Part shown: piece after piece, positions 13,667 through 33,589 of the stretch
Layout of the letters: every line of letters begins with the position of its first letter
Position numbering within the stretch: position 1 is the first letter of the stretch
From: Xiphophorus maculatus
Taxonomy: Eukaryota; Chordata; Actinopteri; Cyprinodontiformes; Poeciliidae
DNA: 64,000 nucleotides
Direction of reading: 5' to 3'
Assembly (NCBI RefSeq): GCF_002775205.1
Contig: NC_036443.1
Location: forward strand, 20,617,266 to 20,681,265
Position numbers and translations under genes: made by a program
The notes under the pieces: generated by a model
Told to the model about the DNA's origin: nothing
Seen by the model: only the letters and a program-made list of their open reading frames with translations
Database searches by the model: none

Positions 13667-13956
13667 CAACTCACCGGTTTGATGAACCTTCTGAAATTAG
13701 ACAAACAACAGAAAATCGGTTCACAACATTTAAGTATACAGTTATATGTATAAGGAATAGGGGCATTCGTAAACATATTATCTAGATATTTACGCCTAAA
13801 TTAACCCGGTAGTGATTCAAATCCAAATGCTCTCATTAAATCCGTGCAGCCTCCCTCAGGTCAGGACTGTGTCTAACTCACCCGGCATTTGACGGAGCCC
13901 ACCTGCTGGCAGCGCAAGGCGGTGAGCAGCAGCATCAACACGGCGCTAAAAGTCAT
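4623..13956 (-). CDS. il17re: Interleukin-17 receptor E (il17re), complete coding sequence
   Basis: IL17RE is a single-pass receptor that pairs with IL17RA to receive IL-17C at epithelial surfaces and signals through SEFIR-SEFIR contact with Act1. Coding exons from the 5' end: 13882-13956, 12457-12637, 12251-12321, 12100-12150, 11895-11994, 11126-11268, 10980-11033, 10805-10871, 8068-8246, 7931-7978, 7806-7845, 7569-7720, 5973-6041, 5838-5889, 5622-5729, 4623-5524 (763 residues). The start ATG at 13956 opens a signal peptide (MTFSAVLMLLLTALRC). From 11268 on, all phases join without conflict. IL17RE hallmarks: IPYLLPCVCVE followed by RRRKCPFR, HPQICVQFF, CVQVWQSD...LCPDY, one membrane helix and a SEFIR domain with GPLPWLYGQWE. 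These match human IL17RE better than IL17RC. Exons 3 and 4 are tentative because the donor at 12251 is poor (GAG|GTTCTC). Confidence 0.88.
5622..8246 (-). CDS. il17re: il17re exons 9-15: membrane-proximal ectodomain and transmembrane helix
   Basis: Seven short exons with phases 1-0, 0-0, 0-1, 1-0, 0-0, 0-1 and 1-1 join cleanly. They encode a cysteine-rich segment (CPECRKQV), KHPQICVQFFIQDSH, a strand-rich segment ending VSATFSAQLCL, and CVQVWQSDPALSGRRILCPDY just outside the membrane. The last exon (5622-5729) holds the single helix, WGVYAIGVLLLVLICMLLGS, followed by basic residues as a stop-transfer signal. Confidence 0.85.
8247..10804 (-). other. Largest il17re intron (intron 8)
   Basis: This is 2.5 kb of AT-rich DNA between phase-1 exons. 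I find no further phase-compatible exon. The only distinct element is one copy of a 22-bp motif (10396-10419) that recurs in a neighbouring intron. Confidence 0.5.
10396..10419. repeat. 22-bp direct repeat, copy 1
   Basis: CCCTTATACGGCAGGTTTTT then ATAA. The same string with one extra T occurs at 11528-11551 in the same orientation, 1.1 kb away in another il17re intron. No surrounding homology was seen. Confidence 0.6.
10805..12637 (-). CDS. il17re: il17re exons 2-8: distal ectodomain
   Basis: Exon 2 (12457-12637) carries a Cys-Cys pair and potential N-glycosylation sites (NLT, NST). Exons 3 and 4 are tentative. Exons 5-8 carry the conserved IL17R block: KSINCSVRYVVP, then RWCYEDSYGDC, then IPYLLPCVCVE, then DASRRRKCPFRN. 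This block aligns to the human IL17RE segment ending in LLPCLCIE and RRKKCPF. Confidence 0.8.
11528..11551. repeat. 22-bp direct repeat, copy 2
   Basis: This is the second copy of the CCTTATACGGCAGG-T(n)-ATAA string, in the intron between the exons at 11126-11268 and 11895-11994. The purpose is unknown. It may be the shared end of an unrecognised mobile element. Confidence 0.6.
13600..13665. repeat. (AAT)n microsatellite
   Basis: An almost pure TAA/AAT trinucleotide run in il17re intron 1. It creates long poly-Asn and poly-Leu open frames that are not genes. Confidence 0.9.
13882..13956 (-). CDS. il17re: il17re exon 1: signal peptide
   Basis: These 25 codons end at CGG|GTGAGT in phase 0. 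The hydrophobic stretch AVLMLLLTAL is followed by Cys, Gln and Gly, as expected for a type I receptor signal peptide. No in-frame ATG lies upstream. The surrounding DNA is locally richer in CpG than the rest of the region, consistent with a promoter just to the right. Confidence 0.8.
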
Positions 13957-14439
13957 CTTCTGCGGACTGAAACTCGAAGAAACAGACGCGGGAATGTCTC
14001 CGTTAAACACGCCGCTGCTCCCGCATGAAGCTGCGAGGTTTCCGCTGGTCGCCGTCACAGGCTGCTTCTGGTAACAGCCGTCAGAGCGGCTGCCTCACTG
14101 GGGGTTTTCTTCCTCCTCCGCTGTACTGAGGCTTTATTTCCCAGGCTACTGTGGCGCTGAATGACTAAACACGAAGGCGTCATTTCCCCCCCCCTCCTTC
14201 CTTTCTTTTTTTTTTCTCTCTTTCTTCCTTTCATTATTTCTTTTAGACACAATCGTTCCCTCCATAAATGTCTCGACATTGCTTTTACAGTGGTTTATAA
14301 AATATTCACATCTCTTGATTTCTTTCTGCCTCAAGTATTGCATTAAGTTTTTTAAAGGACAGTATACTATACTCATTGTGATTTAATTCAATTCAGTTTT
14401 ATTTATATAGTCAAATAGCAACAAGTGTTGTCTCTAGAC

Positions 14440-14663
14440 CAGGGGTGGGCAACTCCAGGCCTCGAGGGCCGGTCTCCTGCAACTTTTAGATGGGTCTCTA
14501 CTTCAACACACCTGAGTCAAATAATGAGGTCATTAGCAGGACTCCGGAGAACTTGACTGCACTTAGGAGGTGATTCGGCTGTTGGATTCAAGCGTGTTGG
14601 ACCAGGGAGACATCTAAGAGTTGCAGGACACCGGCCCTCGAGGACCAGGTTTGCCCACCCCTG
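14440..14663. mobile_element. hAT-type MITE (224 bp) with exact 8-bp target duplication
   Basis: The ends are inverted repeats: CAGGGGTGGGCAA at the left and TTGCCCACCCCTG at the right, with further pairing of CTCGAGGGCCGG and CCGGCCCTCGAGG. The flanks are CTCTAGAC (432-439 of the 14 kb block) and CTCTAGAC (14664-14671). An 8-bp duplication fitting nTnTAGAn is diagnostic of hAT transposition. It has no coding capacity. Confidence 0.88.
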
Positions 14664-15568
14664 CTCTAGACACTTTAAAATCACTTCAATTCAATCATCC
14701 ATACATTCAAATTGTTGCATGTGAATAAGCTTTGATCTTGAAAATGAAAACACCCTTTTCTGCCAACGCTCGTGTTTTGCACGCCGACTAGAAAGCTCAA
14801 TTTTGTTTCCATCCACACCTGTGTCCCCTATAGCAAACTGCAGATTGAAACTGGTATGGGTATTTCTCCCCATTCTTCCAAGCATCGATTTCAAATCAAT
14901 TTTGTATTGTTTTCATGGAGAGCACAGATATGAGCTTTCCTGTTGTGGAATTGTTCTGAGCCGCAGATTTCTGTGTCTCCTCAGAGTTTCCATGGTCTTT
15001 CTGGCTGCTTCTCTTATTAATCCTTTCCTTGCACTGCATATCTAGGTTACAGTCGTGCCATATTGACCTTGTCTTATAGGGTTTGCAGTTGTTGTATGCT
15101 CTTTCCATTTAAACTTTGCAATAACTGTTTTACCTCTTATACAGAAAAATTTAAACAAAATTTCTGCAGAAGCAAATACTGAATACAGCCATATATAAAA
15201 ACTCTTCCTGATAAAAGAATTTAGACAAAGGGTAACCAAAACAAAACAAACAGATGTACACATTGCTGTGTGTTTTGTCTTCGCTGCCAAACTTTCAGGG
15301 TTCATCTGAGGAACACTTTATCTAAATGTCAGAGTTTCTGGGAAAGACAGTGAATCTCAAGTGTCTCCCGGAGGCTACGGAGATATTGCATTGCAGGTTT
15401 GTCTGGTCTGTTAGCTTGATATGACAGACTTATTGTGTAAAAGTTTGCAGCTCATGTCCAATTTGATTTGCGCAAAAGTATGTGAATGACTCAAGACATC
15501 TTTTAATACAAAATGAACACGTGCATATCTTCATAAAAACATAGCCATGTTACTCAAAAGTGTGGTAA

Positions 15569-15832
15569 TGTCGTGTTCTGTGTTTTCTGTGTGTTAATTT
15601 CGAGTTTTCGGTGTCTCCGTGTTGTCCTGTTCTCCCCTTGATTAGTTCCCAGGTGTTTCTTGTTCCCTGATTACCCCCAGTGTATTTAGTGTCATCTGTG
15701 TGTCTGTTCTTTGTCAGGTCCTCGTCTAATGTGCGTGCTGCCTGTTGTTTGGACTGTGTTTCTTCTTTATTAAATTCAACTATTCATCCTACCTGGGTCT
15801 ACAGCGTCTGCCTCACCACCCTGTTCATGACA
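15569..15832 (+). mobile_element. Solo LTR (264 bp) with 5-bp target duplication GGTAA
   Basis: The element begins TGTCGTG and ends CATGACA, so it has the TG...CA ends and short TGTC/GACA inverted repeat of retroviral-type LTRs. GGTAA flanks it on both sides (15564-15568 and 15833-15837). It contains a TATA-like GTGTATTTAG and an ATTAAA near the right end, giving the orientation. There are no internal coding regions, so recombination between two LTRs probably removed them. The superfamily (Gypsy, ERV or Bel) cannot be decided from the LTR alone. Confidence 0.75.
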
Positions 15833-16199
15833 GGTAATAATAATAATAATAATAATATGACTCTATCTCACTTAAGTTGGTTCCTAAAAACATTTGAGAA
15901 GACAATTTAGAAGACTAACAAGTAGTGAAGAACGCACATCTTCCTGAACAAATTAATTGCATACACACACACACCCGCACACAAATAAAAATAATCGAAC
16001 CAATAATTTGACTTGATCTTTTTTCAGGGGGGAACCATTCAATGTCAGATATATACGTATTTTTGCTACACTACTATAAAACCATAACCATTTCCATTTA
16101 GAGTTTTTCTTTTATTTAAAGTTTGTCAGCGTTTGAAATAACTATGTATTCCATGAATTCCAGCTGTCTTGGATTATGACACTTCTTTACCTTTCTTTA

Positions 16200-16700
16200 A
16201 GACACTCTACAAAACGGTAAAGGCAAGGGAATCATCCATTAAAGCACAGCAGATGTGTTGATATTCAAAGGTCATAAAGTGGCCGCGAGAATATAACCAC
16301 TTTTCTGAACTTACACACGATAAGAGCGACAAATTAGGAGTTTAAAACAAAATGAAATGTGACATAGAAGGCAGGATGGCTCTGTGATGCTGTGGGCCTG
16401 TTTCATCTCTAAAGGCTCTGGGAAACTTGTTAGCTGGTCTGAAATTATACATTTTTAAAAAAGACTGAGACATTATAAACAAAATTCTATGGATTCTATG
16501 GGTTGTGAAGAATTATCTAACGCTTTGGTCTTTTAATCTAATGCGTGTTTAGGGAGAGGAAATGGATATGACAGAGTTAAACCCTAAAACGGGTCTCGAT
16601 GAAAAAAGAACTGTGTTTCCTACCCATTGCAAAGTCATCTCCTGTATCAGGTGCATCCTGTTAAAACCACATCATAATATTTATCAGTTGTTTTCACGCG
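16200..16700 (+). mobile_element. Decayed Tc1-like transposase fragment
   Basis: The core at about 16377-16440 translates as GSVMLWACFISKGSGKLV. This is the conserved Tc1-family stretch before the catalytic carboxylates (consensus like GSVMLWACFSSKGPGNLV). Flanking sequence is too decayed to set ends. No intact frame. Confidence 0.6.
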
Positions 16701-17379
16701 TCTTCTGAGTGGCGTGAAACAAACCGAGAGCTTTTAACTGATCATTGGGGTCTTATCACACTTGCTCGTCTAAAGGCAGAATTTGTGGCATTTGGGTCCT
16801 CCTTTGGGGTGGGGGATCTTTATCATTTGCGGAAAATCTTATGAAAAAGCCTTGGTTTTGAGGAGCGTGCGTTTGCACGAAGTCTTTGTCATCGCAACCA
16901 CTTGAGCTTGTATTGCATCAGAGAATGTGAGTAGACATCCTATGGACTGGTTGTTTTAAATATTTGTTCAGTCAACAAAAATCATAAAGCATGAATCCTA
17001 AAACAAATGCAGCAGTGAGGTTATTTTAACTCTTTTATAAAATAAATCCATGTACGGCCCAGTCACAACATGGTTTGCTACAACATGGGGTTCAACATAC
17101 AGTATTCTCACATTGCACAAACCTGTCTCAACAATTCATCTTTGATTTAAAGATGCCATAATGGGACATTGTTTTCTTAAAGTGCCCTGACAAAAAGATC
17201 CAGATTTCTTTAGTTAAAAAACAATGGAAGCCAAATGTTTACACACTGTATAAAGACAAATAACCACTTTTTTCTCACTGCCTGACATTAAACCAGACTT
17301 TCACATTTGTATTTGCTAAATTACAGAATAATGCACTTTTTAAAGTTAACATGTATTCCATTAGTATTTGGCAGAAGTG

Positions 17380-17490
17380 CCTTTTAAACTGTGCCATTGC
17401 CACTCAAAAACATCAACTTTGTTGTTCTTAAGCCACTTCATAACCAATTTGGAAGAGAAATAAGGATCGCCCTTCATATTGAAGACATAT
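17380..17490 (-). mobile_element. Decayed Tc1-like transposase fragment
   Basis: The minus strand reads GDPYFSSKLVMKWLKNNKVD then VFEW. This corresponds to the Tc1 motif NDPKHTSKVVxxWLKxNKVxVLEW, with the catalytic-region Asn-Asp-Pro degraded to Gly-Asp-Pro. The following SPDLNP motif is lost. The limits are unknown. Confidence 0.6.
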
Positions 17491-17591
17491 TTACCCCCCA
17501 GACGATGTCTTGAAATGTTGCGCCTACATTTCGATTCATTGATCTCCCTTCATGAAGTTCCCATACTGTTTATACTTGTTTGGACTGATGA

Positions 17592-17627
17592 CAATTTCCA
17601 GATGCCCTTGAAGGCATCTGGAAATTG
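17592..17627. repeat. Perfect 15-bp inverted repeat, 6-nt loop
   Basis: The arms CAATTTCCAGATGCC (17592-17606) and GGCATCTGGAAATTG (17613-17627) are exact reverse complements. The stem is too short for a microRNA precursor and is not followed by a T-run. Confidence 0.8.
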
Positions 17628-18257
17628 AACACAAGGAGGAAGCAGACTTTTGGAGGTTCACAATTGTCTTCTCCATATCTTGCTTGATATTTAGTTTTTC
17701 CACGAGGTCACACAAAGAAGCAGTGTGTTCTAGGTGTTGACTTAACTTACACCTAGACATGCTTTCAGTAAACTCAAATGTTGTGAATGAACCTCTCAGA
17801 TGACACGCTAAGGCACTGTAATCTTTTGTATGACCTTGTATGAAAACTTTGTGATTTGAGGGAAATAAGAACGTAGCCAATAAATGCTCTCTCAATAGTT
17901 TAACATTTTGTAATCCTTAACCGAACAAAGCTGTCAACTTTAGTCAGATTTAATTTCAAACAATCAGGAAAACAAGGTGTGTCTTTGTGTACAGTGAATG
18001 TAAATATCTGGTTTCAACTGTACGTAAAAGCAAAAAAAACCTGCACAGCCACAATAAGGACATTATCACAGATGCTTGGACACCCCTTTAAATTTGTTTA
18101 GGTCATATTAGGCTAAAAGCTGTATAGGAGAGTTGAACATATTTGAGTCTCTTTACATGCCAGATTGAAGGTTGAGTACAGCATTAGCCAACCGCAGGGT
18201 ATCAGATTTCAGGTCTGAACAGTAAAGGCCTTTGACAGAAATGAAAAAGGTCTTAGG

Positions 18258-18285
18258 TAATCTTTCCCTGAGATGGGAAAGATTA
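18258..18285. repeat. Perfect 11-bp inverted repeat, 6-nt loop
   Basis: TAATCTTTCCC (18258-18268) pairs with GGGAAAGATTA (18275-18285). A second near-palindrome, TGGTCATAATGACCA, follows within about 10 bp. Confidence 0.7.
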
Positions 18286-18559
18286 TCATGGTCATAATGA
18301 CCACATTTTTGTAAAAAAAAAAAAACAACCTTAAAGCTTGAGTGATCATGTCGAATACGGCACCCTCAATAGAAAACTATCAGGATGTGGAAGCCCAATA
18401 AATTACTGACTCACCCTTCCACTGAAGAAAAACAAAAGGAAGGTAAGAATTTTTCTTCAGAATAGTAGTTAAAAATAATCCACACAAATCCTTCTTATGC
18501 AAATCCTTCTTATTTAGGAGGAAACAGAGAGCTAGCAGTAACAGTAACCACAAGGCCCA

Positions 18560-19393
18560 AAAAAACACTATTCTTTTTTTTTATTAAACTTGTATTTTTT
18601 ATGCAATCTTTGTTATATAAAAGTTCTACAGCCATCGGCCTGAGACTAAGAGACATGGAGACGATCATGTTTCAGTTTAGTGCTCATTATTGACTGATTC
18701 TACAGGTCAATGTGACAGAAATACATGTTTACAAATCTGTAAAAAAAAAAAAAGAAAGAAAAAGACGTTGAGATGTGCAGCTGCTGGAGTGACAAACAAA
18801 AAGTTCAAAGAATAAATTACAGTAACGTTGATTTGCCTACAGACAGGCTGCAACAGTCCCTTTTTCTGCTCCTCTGACTCCACACACACACACAGGTATG
18901 CTTTTGGAAGGTGAAGTGTGTGTATATTTACTCTACACATAGAACATGCATTTACCTGTTTGAGTGTAAGATTACCTGTGTGACTGAATGTGAAGAAAGG
19001 ACAGGGGGAGGCAGAATTGTGTATGGACCATAGTGTGATATTATGCCTCCATTTTAAGTCTGTAAACCATTATTTCCTTTTTCTTTTAAACATATACAGA
19101 CCACGTACATTAAACATTTTGATTCATGATTTGGAACATTTTTTTGTCATCATTATTAGCAATATCCTTATTTTTAATCTTCTTAAATACAATATTTTTT
19201 TTTTACATGTCTGATTAAATATGCCTTTGTGTGAGTGAATGTGTTTTGGGGGCAAAGTAGAGGAGTTTTTCCTTCCTACTAATTTTCCTGCTTGCTTGGT
19301 TGTCTTTGTAATCCGTGTCAAAGGGCTGTGCTCCCTTTATGGATGCATGAAATCCACAAGTTTTGCAGATTTAGACTGCGTGTCTGTTTGCAA
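18560..19393 (-). other. brpf1: Putative brpf1 3' UTR with poly(A) signal
   Basis: Downstream of the brpf1 stop on the minus strand, the first canonical AATAAA lies at 18580-18585 (TTTATT on the plus strand), giving a 3' UTR of roughly 0.8 kb. Cleavage is expected some 10-30 bases further left. There is no transcript evidence. Confidence 0.45.
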
Positions 19394-29838
<10,445 letters not shown>

Positions 29839-29936
29839 GGTGCCAACAACCTCTTCAGGGACAACTGAAGTTCAGCTTTACATCTGAAGAAAAAAAAACA
29901 CAAATGGAAACTATGACTTCAAAATAAATGAAATAT

Positions 29937-30010
29937 AGGGCTGCACAATATCAATATGAATAAGAAATTATGGGCTGCAATTGGCCAATATTGTTTTCCT
30001 CAGTCTTTTC
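29937..30010 (+). repeat. Fragment of a dispersed fish repeat starting GGGCTGCACAATAT
   Basis: The segment begins AGGGCTGCACAATATCAATA. A related piece lies in the opposite orientation at about 46230-46315 (ATATCATGCAGCCCTA). Such ends are common in teleost DNA-transposon relics. I cannot name the family. Confidence 0.35.
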
Positions 30011-31204
30011 TATTGTTTCCATTATCATATGATGTTTGGTTAACTGAGGGTATCAAAATTATCTTTGTTGTGCATGAACCATTGTGTTTTAGAGTATATT
30101 CTGTTAATAAAAACTGATGCAAATTTTTTTTGGCAACAAAAATCTATATTTTTTATAACAAAAACTACAAACATTTTAATCAAGCATTATGATGTAGTGG
30201 AAATATAGCATGGAACAGCAATTAGAAACTTGATCTTCGTATGCATGTTTCTATATTGAAAAATATAAATCTAATTCAGCTGCATCCTCAGATCAATAGG
30301 TGTAACCTTGATGTAAGGGAACTATAACCCTTAAAGATAGGAGGGCCTAAAAAAAATTCTCTATGACTACTTAATTCAGTCATCTAAATTTACAGTACCT
30401 TTAGTCAATTAATATGTAATAATGTTTGGTTGACTAAAACTGACATGGCTATAACTGATCACACTGTGACTGAAAAAAACAACCATTTTAGTCAAAATAT
30501 TATGATAGAAACTACATGATCTGTCAGAATTAACTCTGGGGTTGGATCTGTGATGCACAGATGATCTGATCTAGAGCCCACTGACAGCTGCAATAGGCTC
30601 CAGTTACCATGGAAACATAGAAGTTTATAGTAATGCTAAAGAGTGAAGCTTCCTTATTTTGCTATTTTGTAATTTTCTTTACAGTATGTAACATACATGA
30701 ATACCATCAAATACTATCTAATAACTAATCTATACTGCTGTCACTTGACCAGGAAATAACCCTCTAAGAATGTAAACACACTCCAACAGGGAAACAACTT
30801 ATGTTTCCCTTTTACCCGGTGACAGGTGCCATTCAGGTCAACAAATAAAACGTTTAAGCAATAAAACAATCAGGAAAACGTCTGACTGTGAATTAGGACA
30901 GGAGCTTGGGTTTGGCTAGGATTTTTTTTTTAGTTTTAAAATCAACTTAATTCAATTGTACACCGGGAAATATACAGTAACTCGGCTACACAACCATCTA
31001 AAGGCATGCTAACATTAGCATTCTGGTGTTGCTTCTCTCCAACAATGAACTACAGTAGCAGCGAGCTTTAGCCAACCTGCTAACAACAGTTAGCAAACCA
31101 CGATTTCTACAAACTTCCAAAGGAACAGGGGAACAAATACTTTACAGCCTTTACAAACAAACAAACCAGACATTTAAAAAACCGTTTACAATTTAGCTCA
31201 ATAC

Positions 31205-31450
31205 CTTATTCCCGTTGGTAACGTTTAAGGCTCGTGCGTTAGCTAAGCTCACGGAATAAATGTTAGCTAAACAAAGGTAGCCGTTACATAGCCGTTACAG
31301 ACCGTTTCGGTAATAGTAAGGACTAAATCCAAGAACAGTGTCTGAACTGGTCTCATTGTAAACATTCAGACCCAGTGTTTCCCTCCATAATCACCTCAGC
31401 CCGTGGATTCCAGAAAATAACAGCAAACGTTCGATTTCATGAAGTTAGCG
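31205..31450 (-). promoter_or_regulatory. brpf1: Candidate brpf1 5' non-coding exon and promoter area
   Basis: The coding exon has an acceptor at 29884, so at least one upstream leader exon is required. A good donor (AATAAG|GTATTG) ends at 31205 on the minus strand. I see no TATA box in a clear position, and the transcription start is not defined by the sequence. Confidence 0.3.
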
Positions 31451-32239
31451 AACTGCAACAGTAAGTGTGGTTGGGTCCAGTGCCGAATCTTGCCAAGCGC
31501 CACAACTACATTCATGTGAGATTTTTATTTCAGCATCAATATGCTTTGGTATTGTGATGCAGAAAAAAGGCTGGCGTGCTTATTTTGCATAATAAGGGGA
31601 GCTACCCGCGTCACTGTCTTTTCAGGGCACTGTGGGTTATGATGGATTACAATAATTAGCACAGGATCACAACTTCAGCAAGTTCCTGAACGTGAAAATG
31701 TGACCAAAAGTAACCCTTAAACACCAACACAACACTTCCAGACTGATACTTTATTTTCAACACTTACTACTCCACGTTCTTCAGGAAATACTGCGTGCTT
31801 CGGACACCTCACAGCAGCTCAGGAGGGTTGCAGGTCGCTTTTAATTCATTAAATAATCCCAGAGGAGAGCGTGGAAGGCGTACATGCAGTAAAATGTTTC
31901 ATGAAACGGCATAACATCCAAATAGTTTCATTGTTTGTGCAATAATGGAGGAACTCTGATGAACAAAAGGGGGGGACAACCATAGCTGTAACGCTGCTTC
32001 GCCGTAGACGCGGGTTGACACATTCACTACGCAAACCAGAACGATTTTACATTGGACGAGACATAGGGACGCAATGGGCGGAGGTTTCTTCTGTGATTGG
32101 TCGGAGGGATTGGAATGCGTTTCGTGATTGGTTGATAGAATCAAAACAGGTTTGCACACACATAGTAATGAGCTACCTTTTCTGCTTAATGAGTCTATCT
32201 TTGCACAGTCCATTCCTGCTCACATAACTGATATATGTG

Positions 32240-32490
32240 TAATCTATTTTCTATACCCACTTATTTTTTTACAGGGTCGCACGAGGGCTGGCACATGTTG
32301 CCATCGGTCATTGGGTGAGAGGTGGGGTTACCTTGAACAGGTTGTCATTCGATCAAAGAACAAACAACCGTGAATACACATACAATACTGTATCAAAGGA
32401 CAATTGAGAAATACCAATTAAATTAAAAGCCCTGTTTTTAGACTGTGGGAGAAAGATGGAGTACCTGGATGCAAACTTCATGTGCAAACT
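32240..32490 (-). mobile_element. Truncated SINE-like fragment, inverted relative to the 4.2-kb copy
   Basis: Read on the minus strand, it ends in the same tail region as the element at 4188-4556. On the plus strand it shows CTATTTTCTATACCCACTTA, then GGGTCGC, ATTGGGTGAGAGGTGGGGTT and GACTGTGGGAGAAAGATGGA, all reverse complements of the usual body. The head with the A and B boxes is missing. Confidence 0.6.
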
Positions 32491-32936
32491 AATCTGGCTT
32501 GGATTAATGGCTTCTTTCAGCTCTTGGTACTCATTTCATTGCGAATATTGACACTATTTCAGCAAGCAAATTCCCAAGGTGTTTTTATTTTTATTTTAGA
32601 TTGATACAGAAGTATTGCATCAAAACACATGCATGTCTTGGTCCCAGAGCCTGTCTCTTAATATAAGAGTAAGATGCTGACATCTCCACAGGGTTTATAC
32701 ATGGATATTATTGTTTTTAACAGATGGACATGGAACCTTCAGCCACTTAGAAATTGTACCCAAGACTGGCAAATACTTGTGAAGGTCCACATTTGTCTAC
32801 CCCCTCACTCCCACAAAGAAACAGTATTTGAGGAGTTGCCCTAAAATTCACAGCTGTACCTCCCATAGTCTCAGATGTTGTGGGATAACCTATCACAAAA
32901 ATTAAAACGCATGTTTTAAGCACAGGATCACAACAT

Positions 32937-32977
32937 ATAGATGTGACCTGAACCTAGTATGTTCAGGTCACATCTAT
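32937..32977. repeat. Perfect 17-bp inverted repeat, 7-nt loop
   Basis: ATAGATGTGACCTGAAC (32937-32953) and GTTCAGGTCACATCTAT (32961-32977) are exact reverse complements around CTAGTAT. Confidence 0.85.
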
Positions 32978-33333
32978 TTCTGATATTGTAGGAAAAAAGG
33001 TAAACTTATTGTTGTATTTAGTAAAAAGAAATGCATTAGGTAATCCTAAATTGCCTAAACAGGGAAACAAGTAAAATAGTTGGAAGATTCAGATTTAAAG
33101 CATTCTTTTAATTTTAAGCACATTTCTTCTGAGTGCAATTATTGTTACTGTTTTGGAGTGGCATCTCATTTAAGCTCTTCTGTGAAGGAAAGAAAAATAA
33201 GGTGATGGCAACAAGTAATTCCAAAAAAAAGTCATTTATAAAAAAAATGTGCGTTTGCTGTAATAATACCTGGCTCGATTCACCTTTTTGAAACAAAATT
33301 TTGTTGATTGCAAACAGAATTTCCACCCAGTAC

Positions 33334-33371
33334 CTAGATAAACTACTCGTTATCTGGAGTAGTTTATCTAG
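33334..33371. repeat. Perfect 15-bp inverted repeat, 8-nt loop
   Basis: CTAGATAAACTACTC (33334-33348) and GAGTAGTTTATCTAG (33357-33371) pair exactly. It lies about 220 bp beyond the likely wnk2 poly(A) signal. Confidence 0.85.
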
Positions 33372-33589
33372 CTACATTCTGATTCGCTATAAACATCATT
33401 CAATTTCCTGGCTTATTTGTCTTATTGCATATTGCATGTTTTCCTAATGTTATGCAGCTCAACTACACAAATATGCTAACCAAAAAAAAAGTCCTAGCTT
33501 GTCACTGAAGATTTTTTTAACCACACTAAATGTCAAATAAATCTGTTTGCTTTACTGTCCAGGTTTTGCATGTGGAAATAAAGACACAA

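Larger units (their letters stand above)
14672..18559. other. Intergenic region between brpf1 3' end and il17re promoter
   Basis: About 3.9 kb with no recognisable gene. It contains a solo LTR (15569-15832), an AAT run just after it, CA runs near 15965, two Tc1-like relics (around 16377 and 17395) and perfect hairpins at 17592-17627 and 18258-18285. Frames up to 119 codons occur, but none shows a domain or splice support. Confidence 0.55.
31451..33589. other. Intergenic region between wnk2 3' end and brpf1 promoter
   Basis: About 2 kb without recognisable genes. It holds a truncated SINE-like fragment (about 32240-32490) and two long perfect hairpins (32937-32977 and 33334-33371). Confidence 0.5.

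Noticed and set aside
13540..13776. Open frames with long poly-Leu or poly-Asn runs
   Set aside because: They are direct translations of the AAT microsatellite.
4623..13956. Assignment of the receptor as il17rc or il17rel
   Set aside because: LLPCVCVE-RRRKCPF, HPQICVQFF and GPLPWL with the CHSRDIP stretch match IL17RE specifically.
17592..17627. Possible microRNA precursor or intrinsic terminator
   Set aside because: The stem is only 15 bp, too short for a microRNA hairpin, and intrinsic terminators do not apply in a vertebrate.
17536..17895. 119-codon minus-strand frame
   Set aside because: No recognisable domain and no splice context. It sits beside decayed Tc1-like sequence and a foldback, so it is most likely chance or transposon debris.
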